From NCBI RefSeq assembly GCF_002933855.1, contig NZ_BFAQ01000016.1, forward strand, positions 62,001 through 126,000: a stretch of DNA of 64,000 bases, in the 5' to 3' direction. Source of the stretch: Vibrio penaeicida (GTDB lineage Bacteria; Pseudomonadota; Gammaproteobacteria; Enterobacterales; Vibrionaceae). The notes beneath the pieces were generated by a model. The model had not been told where the DNA came from and searched no databases. It saw only the letters and a program-made list of their open reading frames with translations. Each line of letters starts with the position of its first letter. Positions within the stretch are counted from its first letter, which is position 1. Made by a program: the position numbers and the translations under genes. Shown in pieces: positions 19,083 to 26,962 of this stretch.

Positions 19083-19421
19083 ATGAAACATAAGTTATTA
19101 CTAGCACTGACATTATCTGTATTTGGAAATGCTTCATATGCGCAAAGTCTTCCTCCGGTACTCATTCAAAGCTTAGGATGCGATCAAGCAACAGATAGCT
19201 GTTCCTTAACGATTGCCAATGAGCAATTTGGTTCTTCAGAGTGTGCATCCAACAAAATTGCCTGGGATTCAAGCAGTGACCAAGGAAAGCTGGCATTAGC
19301 ACTGCTTTCATCTGCAATGATGACGGAGCATCAGGTTGAACTGACCGTTACCGAAGGCTGCTATAACTCTTTGCCTGAACTTGCTTCGTTTAACGTGCTG
19401 TCGCGTTCAGCTAAGAAATAG
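19083..19421 (+). CDS. Small secreted four-cysteine protein, paralogue of its neighbour
   Basis: A 112-residue protein of unknown function. It has a signal peptide of 19 residues (predicted cut ASYA/Q) and four Cys in the mature part, spaced as two early (GCDQATDSC), one central (SSECAS) and one late (EGCYNS), suggesting two disulfides in the periplasm or outside the cell. The start at 19083 was chosen because it begins exactly at the signal peptide and has AGG eight bases upstream; an in-frame start at 19020 would add 21 unlikely residues. The next gene, ten bases downstream, encodes a protein with the same Cys pattern. I do not recognise the family. Confidence 0.75.
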   Translation: MKHKLLLALTLSVFGNASYAQSLPPVLIQSLGCDQATDSCSLTIANEQFGSSECASNKIAWDSSSDQGKLALALLSSAMMTEHQVELTVTEGCYNSLPELASFNVLSRSAKK

Positions 19422-19431
19422 GAGCCCCACA

Positions 19432-19743
19432 ATGACATTCAAAACTTTGTTTGGATTAGCCTTTGTTTCACTAGGAGCAAGCGCAGGTGGCACACATGTC
19501 AGTGAAATCCACAATATTCAATGTTCGATGGACAGCGATTTTTGTCAGGTCGTCCTACCAAGTACGATTAATGCCGAAAGCGACTGCACTGGGAATCAAG
19601 TCTTAGTTGATGTATCTCAGCAGCAAACACTGTCTGTACTTGCGTCGGCAATGTTTACTAAAACCAAAGTGAAATTCCATGTCTCTGAGAAGTGCGAACA
19701 AGGAAGTCCTGTCGTTCAGAGTTATCAAATGCTTAAGGGGTAA
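19432..19743 (+). CDS. Small secreted four-cysteine protein, paralogue of its neighbour
   Basis: A 103-residue protein with a signal peptide (predicted cut ASA/G near residue 18). Its four Cys match the upstream paralogue: QCSMDSDFC, then SDCTG, then EKCEQG. Shared features with that protein also include the LSVLASAMFTKTKV segment, which aligns with its LALLSSAMMTEHQV. The start has GGAG seven bases upstream. It ends nine bases before the next gene, so the first three genes of the cluster look like one operon. The function is unknown. Tandem duplication with divergence suggests a two-component secreted pair or subunits. Confidence 0.75.
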   Translation: MTFKTLFGLAFVSLGASAGGTHVSEIHNIQCSMDSDFCQVVLPSTINAESDCTGNQVLVDVSQQQTLSVLASAMFTKTKVKFHVSEKCEQGSPVVQSYQMLKG

Positions 19744-19751
19744 GCTAGGAA

Positions 19752-21458
19752 ATGAAACTATCTAACATATACCTTGCCGTCGGTGCGGTACTTTCAGCAG
19801 TGTCTTTCACTAGCGCTGCCAATACCTGTTCGCTCACGTCTAATGAATATCCTGCCCACGCCCAGTGGTCTTGTAGTTTGGAAGATTGGGTGAGTGGGCG
19901 TATTACACCAACCATAAATAAAACTTTATCCTCTGCTAAGTCTTCAGTGGAGTTATTTCCAGAAAACTTAGAGTTGTTGGGAAGCATAAGTGTAAGGCAA
20001 AGTTTTCCAACCTTCTTGGTTGAGAAAAAAACTCAGAACTGTGCGGAAATTTACCAATCGTTTAATCGCCAAGAAGGGAAAACAGCAAATGTAACTCATT
20101 GCGGAAGTGGCGCTTATCAGTTTGAACAGTCTTCGCATTACAGTGGAAGCCCTCATTGTCGAGTAGCTGGAAATATAGAGACCTGTATAAGCAAAGAGCT
20201 GAGCGTAGAGGCAAAAAGTGTCGATCTAAGGTTTAAAGTTCCTCAAGCCAATTTTGGAGGGGAGCTAAGAGAAATAGAAAGAAAGAACCGTATTTCAAAA
20301 AACCTTGGTTTAGTACCGATCCGAGTTGGAGACATTACAACGTTTATACCAGCTGAAGTCACAAACTTATCCCCTCTTCCTACGCGAGTGACATCTCGAT
20401 GGGGGGCGAGTGGAGAGGAATTTACCTCAGAGGTTATTCCATCAGCTTACTATGAGTTGAGTTGCCCAAATAATTCAAGAGTAGCGTCCCTGAAAATACC
20501 TTTGGTGTACAAAAATGATAGGTTATCAGAGATTGGTGTTCACTCAGACTCTGGATTAAGTGGTTTCAGTTCTCAAGCGATTAGTAATTTTGCTACCGCA
20601 TGTGGTACTAACCCTGCAATGTTTACGGTTGTAAACAGTCAAGACATCAGCGAAGCGAACTGGAGGGTGCACCTAGGAATTACAGACAACGCAGGGTACA
20701 TACCTGAATTAGAAAGATTGGCCAGTATATTGGTGACAGAAGCAGAATCACTAATAGTTGAGCGGCAATCTCTTGAGACGATATTTCGTGGAAATATGAG
20801 TATAAGAGATGAAATAAAGTATGAAATAGCGACTCGTTGGGAGGAATTGTCTTGGATTGAGACTAGGCACTTTTTCAACCCTAAATTCTTGCCAATTGAA
20901 CTACGCGCCACTAATCAATCTGGGGAGTATATCAAGTTTCCTGTAGATTCGTCAGGTAATCGCGTCCCAGAAGGAAGTGAAGAGGTTTCTGCGTATCACT
21001 TTGTGGTTAGAAATGGGCTTGAATATGAATATATTCAGGATAGGACAAACCTCACACGGGAAGAGAACTATCTATTTTTACCTAACTTTGAGGCGTTTGA
21101 ACAATTTATAAGTCAAATGGAACAATTGGGTGAAGAACCATCACTTGACCTTCTATTTAACCCTAAGGTTCACACCATAAAAGCACCAGATGATGCAGTT
21201 CAATATCCTGATGTGTATCCAGCTAATTGGGGGAATTTGATAAGGCTTTCTGAAATTAATCAGGATATTAATAACAATCCAGGCACAGTAACCGATGAAA
21301 TAATTAGAGCTAATATACAAAGTTTGCTCAATAGGAATACGGATAAAGTTTTGGGTCTGTCTAGCGTTATTACGCATACTTTGTCTGTCGCAAAAAAGGC
21401 ATCAGATGTAGAAAGCGAGAAGATTCGTGAGCTTCGGGCGAAGCTCTTAGAGCTTTAA
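19752..21458 (+). CDS. Secreted protein of unknown function
   Basis: A 568-residue protein with a signal peptide (predicted cut TSAA/N near residue 23). The mature N-terminal third (to about residue 140) contains eight Cys, in segments such as NTCSLTS, QWSCSLED, QNCAEIY and THCGSGAYQF. The middle is beta-rich with two more Cys (ELSCPNN and TACGTN), and the C-terminal quarter is helical and charged. No known catalytic motif was recognised. It follows the two small Cys-rich genes after only 8 bases and precedes an intrinsic terminator at 21467-21500, so it closes the first transcription unit of the cluster. It might be a secreted effector, adhesin or periplasmic binding component; nothing in the sequence decides. 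Confidence 0.75.
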   Translation: MKLSNIYLAVGAVLSAVSFTSAANTCSLTSNEYPAHAQWSCSLEDWVSGRITPTINKTLSSAKSSVELFPENLELLGSISVRQSFPTFLVEKKTQNCAEIYQSFNRQEGKTANVTHCGSGAYQFEQSSHYSGSPHCRVAGNIETCISKELSVEAKSVDLRFKVPQANFGGELREIERKNRISKNLGLVPIRVGDITTFIPAEVTNLSPLPTRVTSRWGASGEEFTSEVIPSAYYELSCPNNSRVASLKIPLVYKNDRLSEIGVHSDSGLSGFSSQAISNFATACGTNPAMFTVVNSQDISEANWRVHLGITDNAGYIPELERLASILVTEAESLIVERQSLETIFRGNMSIRDEIKYEIATRWEELSWIETRHFFNPKFLPIELRATNQSGEYIKFPVDSSGNRVPEGSEEVSAYHFVVRNGLEYEYIQDRTNLTREENYLFLPNFEAFEQFISQMEQLGEEPSLDLLFNPKVHTIKAPDDAVQYPDVYPANWGNLIRLSEINQDINNNPGTVTDEIIRANIQSLLNRNTDKVLGLSSVITHTLSVAKKASDVESEKIRELRAKLLEL

Positions 21459-21466
21459 ATAAATTG

Positions 21467-21500
21467 GCCACTTACAGCCAAAACTGTAAGTGGCTTTCTT
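21467..21500 (+). terminator. Intrinsic terminator inside the secreted-protein cluster
   Basis: GCCACTTACAG (21467-21477) pairs with CTGTAAGTGGC (21484-21494), a perfect 11-bp stem with a six-base loop, followed by TTTCTT. It lies just after the 568-residue protein gene and splits the cluster into two units, or sets their expression ratio if leaky. Confidence 0.8.
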
Positions 21501-21531
21501 ATATATTATTTTTACTTCTACTGGGTATAAC

Positions 21532-22665
21532 ATGAAAGTTAGGCTAGTTGGAGCGGCTTTGCTATTGACGCTATTTCAGGGAAATGTAATTGCGGCAAAC
21601 ATAACTTCTGAACAGTTGGATAGTCAGCAAAAGTCTCTCAATCAAATCAATTATCGAATTGATCAAATTTTACAATCATTAAGTCAATACAAACTCGCAA
21701 GAGATGAACACTATTTAGGACAAAATGGTGTGTCAGACCAAGTATCAAAATGGTATGCCGATCATAACGCTTGGATGAATAAGATGAACGACCTAAGGCG
21801 TCGTTTAAGCGACCACCAGAGCTTAGCTAAGTCTGATGCTGGAGCGTTTAAAAGCGAAATTTCTCTATTGCTAAATGAGCTTTATAAAGTAATAGATGAG
21901 TCTGATGAAATTAGAAGCAAAGCTAATCGAGGGATGGCACTGTTAAATGATATTCCTCAGTACCCAGCAGACTATGTCGCTGAGTTTAAAGCGTCAATTC
22001 CGGCACTAAATAATAATGTAACTGTTACCTATGGAGCGTTTGAAGATCTTAGCAACAGCTTCACTGTAGAGAAGATGGCTCGACTTGAACAAACTCTTTT
22101 ACTTACTAATGATGTATTGCAGTCTATTGTTAATCTCTCAAGGTTACAGTTTCCGGAGTTGGAGCAATCTTTATCTAAGCTGAAGCAACTGTTTTCCGTA
22201 CAAGCTTTAGTGGCTAAATCAGAGAAAACTGCATCAGAATCAGCTTCTTATATTAGATCTCAAGTCAGGAGAAATTGGTTCCTTGCTGACGCAAAATTTT
22301 TGATATTTGAGAAGAAGTACCTTAAAGATCGTGAACGAATTTTGAATAGTCCTTTAGATGCTTCTTTGAAACAGCCAAGCATTAGCTTTATTGATGGTCA
22401 TTATAACAACGCAAAACGCAGCTTAGCTTCTGGTAAACGTCGAGCATATATTTCGCTGTATAACAATTATCGAGCCACCGTGTCTCGGTATGCACCTCAA
22501 TGTAAGATATCTACAAATCATCAAAAATATAACTGTGCATTACTAAAAAGTTTGGTTGGATTGAACCGCACCGCTATTCAAAAAATGACGCTTGATCAGC
22601 AGCGTTATCTGCATGCGCAGCTTTCTCGTGTACCACAAGCACCTTTCTCGGAGGTGACGCAATGA
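21532..22665 (+). CDS. Secreted, mostly helical protein of unknown function
   Basis: A 377-residue protein with a signal peptide (predicted cut VIAA/N near residue 22). It is then nearly all alpha-helical by composition, rich in Gln, Leu, Ser and Lys with long heptad-like stretches (about residues 25-75 and 180-230), suggesting coiled coils. Two Cys lie near the C-terminus (PQCKIS and YNCALL). The start at 21532 begins at the signal peptide; an earlier in-frame start at 21490 lies inside the terminator hairpin and is less plausible. The stop overlaps the next start codon (ATGA at 22662-22665), so the two products are probably made together and may interact. No family recognised. Confidence 0.72.
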   Translation: MKVRLVGAALLLTLFQGNVIAANITSEQLDSQQKSLNQINYRIDQILQSLSQYKLARDEHYLGQNGVSDQVSKWYADHNAWMNKMNDLRRRLSDHQSLAKSDAGAFKSEISLLLNELYKVIDESDEIRSKANRGMALLNDIPQYPADYVAEFKASIPALNNNVTVTYGAFEDLSNSFTVEKMARLEQTLLLTNDVLQSIVNLSRLQFPELEQSLSKLKQLFSVQALVAKSEKTASESASYIRSQVRRNWFLADAKFLIFEKKYLKDRERILNSPLDASLKQPSISFIDGHYNNAKRSLASGKRRAYISLYNNYRATVSRYAPQCKISTNHQKYNCALLKSLVGLNRTAIQKMTLDQQRYLHAQLSRVPQAPFSEVTQ

Positions 22666-25058
22666 TTCCCTTAATGAAGAAATTATTCGGCGCACTGATT
22701 CTATTCTCCCTGTTTAGCTCAGTGAATGTGTACGCCCAAAATGCAGGTGAGTCGCCGGGGCAAGAAATCATTAAGTTGATTCTTGGTGATAGAACACCAA
22801 AAGAGTTTATCCCGTTTACCGAAAGCGAAATTAGGGAGTTAGCTGAAAAAGATCCGAACGATGCATTAGAGCTCGATGTTCAAAGTGGTAAAACGTATCT
22901 GCTGCTGGATATTGTTTCTCAAGCTGAGCCAGAACGTATCGAAATTAACGAATATATTGGCATGGCGAATGAGCTAGAAGCACAGATTACTCCTTATGGT
23001 TATAGCATGAGGGATGATTCTTTTGAGCAACTGCCCGTTGATATCTATGAGCTGTTTAACGATCCAGAAATGATGCAAAAAAGGCTTCTGGATGCGCTAG
23101 AAGTTTACGCTCAACGCGAGTTAATGCGTCGTCTCGATGCCATCGACCCTGGCATGTGTCCGCAAATCAATGTCGACAGAATAGTTGAAAAGGTAAATGG
23201 ACACATTGCTGATAAGGTCGACGACAAAGTCAGTGAGTTCACCGATAAGCCCCTTCGCCTAAAATCCGGTGATTTGGCTAAATTTGATGAATACATTCGT
23301 GCCGCAAACAACACCAACAAGATATTGTGTGCGCTAGGCTACAGCATCTATGAAGCCATGGGTTTACCAATGAAAACGGTGAACGGTGTTACGGAAGTCG
23401 ACATAGATAAACTGATTGCCTCTGTTGGAGGCGGTACTGGGAATGGCACTGCTCAGGCTGTGATTTCATACATTGAAGACAGAATCAATCAAGCGTTGGT
23501 GAGCATTGGTTTTGATATGCCTGCCATCGATAGCATTCTAACTTGGTCGCCTTTAGTTAAAGCCATGGAATGGGGCTCTGAGTTTTTAGAGCTGGATGGG
23601 TTGAACATAAAACTGACCATGCCATCGCCTGAATTCATCAAACAAACAATTGAAGACTTAGGGCTGGCAGTACCTGCGAATTGGGATATCCCGGATATTC
23701 CAACCATCAGCTTCAATGAATCCTTTAAGCCGCCGACAAGAGAAGATCTCGTACTCAAAAAGCGTAAAGATTGGGTTGGGTTCGATCTTGGAAAGCGGAG
23801 TGTGGCAGGCACGAAAGCTTCTGCCTATTACGAAATTAGGGGTTCTGAAGAAGTTCAATGGGCGATAGCGGTTGGGCGAGCCGACGTGTATATTTTCAAT
23901 AAAGAAAACAACGCGATCGGAGCATATGCTCAAGCCGAAGTGGGACCACAAAAACTCGAAGGCAATGTGGACATCCAAGTTCTCGGTATGCAGCTGTATA
24001 AAAAACACTGGCTAAAAAATGATGGCATCATCAAAGACAGTATCGAGCTACTTGGCAATGGGGATGGTTACAGTTACTCCTACGATTACACACAACAATT
24101 TGCAATAGGTCCTATTCCTGTTTACGTCTCTGTTGGTGTGTATGCCAGTGCGAATGCGAAGTTGAATTGGGGTCTTTACCTCACACAGGTGTATGCAGAG
24201 CTACAACCTATGGCGAAAGCCGGCGCGTTTGGTGAAGGTGCTGTTGGCATTAAGAAAGTGTTGTCAGCCGGTGTTCGTGGAACCATTGACGTGCTTAATT
24301 TCTCCGTGCCTCTTCGAGGGAAGGCTGGTGTCTTCTTTGCGCAATCTGGCGAGCCGTACCTCAAATTGGGGCTGACATCGGATGCGATAGTCAGAGCCAT
24401 GAGTGGTGGCATCAGTGCGTATGTGGAATACCCTTGGATTAAGATCTGTAAAAAGAAAATTGGTTTCATTAAAATCCCTTACCCTTGTATTCGATCTAAG
24501 CGTAAATCGAAGAACTTATACAGTTACAGCGGCTATTCATGGTCTAAATCCATCATGAACTGGCAATTGGTCTACGGCTATCATGGCGTGCATATGACGG
24601 GTTCTTTGATTGACCAAACCGACAGACGTGAAGCGGCGGCTTTGAAAGGGCAAGTGAACCTTTACCAAAGACATGTTGCTCTGAATGACTACAGTGCGAA
24701 AACACAAGTTAGGGTTCAAAATACGTTTGCCAAACTGAAAGAAGAACTGGAAAGCGCTTCCGTTGCATTGGTTCCACAAAAACGAACCGCCTTGCAATTG
24801 AACGCCAATACCGCGGATAAAAACCTGACGCAATACGAATCTTGGTTAGCGGCAACGATAGATCACAATTTGGCGCAATCGCGCAGTCAAAATGTGATGC
24901 TGAGAAACTCTGCCGACTGGCGATTGGATGCGGTGAGTTCACCAGCATATGTTTCAAGCCCGTTAGTCTCAGAGGTTGTGGCTGGAACAGATGCTGAGTA
25001 TTCAGAAGAAGTAGATAACTCAAATGTGCTGCGAAGCCTACACGGGTTCTTGCACTAA
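22662..25058 (+). CDS. Large secreted protein of unknown function, translationally coupled to its neighbour
   Basis: A 798-residue exported protein with a signal peptide (predicted cut VYAQ near residue 25). An acidic, helical N-terminal region extends to about 330. A beta-rich section follows (about 375-620) with many aromatic, Gly and Ala residues alternating, for example in YVSVGVYASANAKLNWGLYL, which reads like amphipathic strands. Between about 590 and 625 is a basic Cys-containing loop (ICKKKIGFIKIPYPCIRSKR), and the C-terminus is charged and helical. The layout could fit an envelope-associated or pore-like protein but no known domain was recognised. The start overlaps the upstream stop by four bases. 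Confidence 0.72.
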   Translation: MIPLMKKLFGALILFSLFSSVNVYAQNAGESPGQEIIKLILGDRTPKEFIPFTESEIRELAEKDPNDALELDVQSGKTYLLLDIVSQAEPERIEINEYIGMANELEAQITPYGYSMRDDSFEQLPVDIYELFNDPEMMQKRLLDALEVYAQRELMRRLDAIDPGMCPQINVDRIVEKVNGHIADKVDDKVSEFTDKPLRLKSGDLAKFDEYIRAANNTNKILCALGYSIYEAMGLPMKTVNGVTEVDIDKLIASVGGGTGNGTAQAVISYIEDRINQALVSIGFDMPAIDSILTWSPLVKAMEWGSEFLELDGLNIKLTMPSPEFIKQTIEDLGLAVPANWDIPDIPTISFNESFKPPTREDLVLKKRKDWVGFDLGKRSVAGTKASAYYEIRGSEEVQWAIAVGRADVYIFNKENNAIGAYAQAEVGPQKLEGNVDIQVLGMQLYKKHWLKNDGIIKDSIELLGNGDGYSYSYDYTQQFAIGPIPVYVSVGVYASANAKLNWGLYLTQVYAELQPMAKAGAFGEGAVGIKKVLSAGVRGTIDVLNFSVPLRGKAGVFFAQSGEPYLKLGLTSDAIVRAMSGGISAYVEYPWIKICKKKIGFIKIPYPCIRSKRKSKNLYSYSGYSWSKSIMNWQLVYGYHGVHMTGSLIDQTDRREAAALKGQVNLYQRHVALNDYSAKTQVRVQNTFAKLKEELESASVALVPQKRTALQLNANTADKNLTQYESWLAATIDHNLAQSRSQNVMLRNSADWRLDAVSSPAYVSSPLVSEVVAGTDAEYSEEVDNSNVLRSLHGFLH

Positions 25059-25079
25059 AAACGGCTAGGTTGGTAGAAA

Positions 25080-26876
25080 ATGACTAAAAAGGTAACGCTG
25101 TATTTTGTCGTATTTTCGGCATTGGTTGCTTTAATTTTACTGGGGTATGTAAAAGGTACCGAAGAGGAATATCGAGTTCGCTATGAACCAGGTGAAACCT
25201 ATACTTACCAGTTAGAGTACGTCAGTGAGGCATCTGGGCACGCATCAGGCTATGCCGAAGCTGCCAACCTTATCGCCGCACAAGTGAATGTTCATTATGA
25301 ATTCAAAGGCAAAATGAACATTCACGTGCTGGAGGAGACGATTTCAGGGTACAAGCTTGAATTCACGTTTGACGCTGAATCGTTCAAAGCCAGCCTGAAT
25401 GAGGAGACCAATTGGGTTTGGCCAAGTGATATTGTGGTGAAAGGCCATCTGAATCGAGCGGGTCAGTTGTCTGAATTGCAGTTTCAAGAGCAATATTTTT
25501 TGGAATATGCACAAGTTCTGAAAGAGTGGATGAGCCAGTTTCAGGTGTCGCTGTCTAATCGCGGTAAAGTACGTTGGCAAACCAAAGAAGAAGACTTTAC
25601 GTCACCTTACGACGTCTCTTATTCGATTGCCGCGCACTCTATCCCTTCGGTTGATTTAATGCTGACGAAGCAATTCATTCCAACAAACCCTCAAGTTCGT
25701 ATGGATCAAACAACAGACATCACCATCAATCGGTTGTTTGAGCGTATTGAAACAATAGAAACTCACCGAGATAGAAGCACATTCTCTGCTAATCGTTTAA
25801 TGGCGAAAGAAAATATGCATCTGACTTTGCATTTTCTCTCAACGTCTAAAACAGGGCTTTCTAAGCCTGAACTTTTAGGTGCGGTGATTGAGGATACGCT
25901 GTCTGGGGAATATCAAAAACAGGCGTTGAAACAGCAAATGTATGCGAATACGTTGGCAAACACCGACCCAGATGGCTTTAGTGGTCGGCTGCGTTCAACC
26001 CCTTCTATGGGGAACCAAGCTCTTTCGAAACTATTCTTTGAGCTTCGGGCTTGGGTGTCGCTTAACCCTAGCGAGCTAAACCAAATAGAAAGTTGGCTCC
26101 GTTTATACAATGCTAATCACCCTTCATTTCAGATGTTGAGTGCATTGTTGGTGAACATTGGCACACCGGAAGCGCAAAACATCTTACTGAGAGTGCTCGA
26201 TACTTCTTCGATCTCTAAGCAGCAAGCCATCATGCTTAAACTGGCTTTCTTAGCCAATCCAACCAAAGAGAGCGTTGCTGCTGTTTCAGCAATGGCGAAC
26301 TCGCTATATAAAAGGGAAGATCAAGTTCAGGCAAAATTGGTACTAGGCAGTATGGCTAACCATCTTCTGGACTCAGACCAAGTCAGAGGGGATGAAATTT
26401 ACCAAAAGCTAAGCCAAGAACTGGATGGAGCAAGTGATGCAAGCCAGATTGCCGAAAGCCTAAGTGTAATAGGTAACATTGGTTCTCCAAAACAAACAGA
26501 GAAGGTTAAATCTTATCTAAATCACGAAGAAAAGTCGGTCAGGCATGCTGCCGTAAACGCGCTTCGATTCGTCAATACACCGGAGGCTCAATCGGTATTG
26601 CTGGATTCTTTAAAAGCAGAAGATGAGAGAGTACGAGAGCTGGCATCCTCTGGTTTGGGGTATACAACACCTCAGAAAGAATTCATTAGTGTCTACAGGA
26701 AAAGGCTATTTGAAGAAACGAACCAGCAAGTGATCAAGCAGCTTATGGACCTCCTCGGTAACATGTCCACTCAGTACCCTAGTGCGATTGCGGTACTTGA
26801 AGAATATGTGCCTACCATTGGTATCACTAGCTTAAAGAATTATGGGGAAAGCGTTTTAGAGCAAGTTAAAAGCTGA
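25080..26876 (+). CDS. Membrane-anchored protein with C-terminal HEAT-like repeats
   Basis: A 598-residue protein. An uncleaved-looking hydrophobic segment at about residues 6-24 anchors it in the inner membrane with the rest in the periplasm. Residues about 30-270 are beta-rich and, loosely, resemble the lipid-transfer (vitellogenin-N-like) fold in style (YRVRYEPGETYTYQLEY followed by repeated strand-turn patterns); this likeness is tentative. Residues about 320-595 are helical repeats, clearest at about 455-560 (SVRHAAVNALRFVNTPEAQ and ERVRELASSGLG), matching HEAT repeats used for protein binding. It ends the six-gene cluster just before a strong bidirectional terminator. The function is unknown. 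Confidence 0.7.
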   Translation: MTKKVTLYFVVFSALVALILLGYVKGTEEEYRVRYEPGETYTYQLEYVSEASGHASGYAEAANLIAAQVNVHYEFKGKMNIHVLEETISGYKLEFTFDAESFKASLNEETNWVWPSDIVVKGHLNRAGQLSELQFQEQYFLEYAQVLKEWMSQFQVSLSNRGKVRWQTKEEDFTSPYDVSYSIAAHSIPSVDLMLTKQFIPTNPQVRMDQTTDITINRLFERIETIETHRDRSTFSANRLMAKENMHLTLHFLSTSKTGLSKPELLGAVIEDTLSGEYQKQALKQQMYANTLANTDPDGFSGRLRSTPSMGNQALSKLFFELRAWVSLNPSELNQIESWLRLYNANHPSFQMLSALLVNIGTPEAQNILLRVLDTSSISKQQAIMLKLAFLANPTKESVAAVSAMANSLYKREDQVQAKLVLGSMANHLLDSDQVRGDEIYQKLSQELDGASDASQIAESLSVIGNIGSPKQTEKVKSYLNHEEKSVRHAAVNALRFVNTPEAQSVLLDSLKAEDERVRELASSGLGYTTPQKEFISVYRKRLFEETNQQVIKQLMDLLGNMSTQYPSAIAVLEEYVPTIGITSLKNYGESVLEQVKS

Positions 26877-26904
26877 CGTTAACTCTGAATTTAATACTCT
26901 TCAT

Positions 26905-26938
26905 AAAAAAACAGAAGCGACTTAGCTTCTGTTTTTTT
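26905..26938. terminator. Strong bidirectional terminator between convergent clusters
   Basis: AAAAAAACAGAAGC (26905-26918) is perfectly complementary to GCTTCTGTTTTTTT (26925-26938) around a six-base loop. It separates the rightward secreted-protein cluster from the leftward NRPS operon and can end both transcripts. Confidence 0.93.
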
Positions 26939-26962
26939 TACTCATCGTATGCTCTGGGTATA

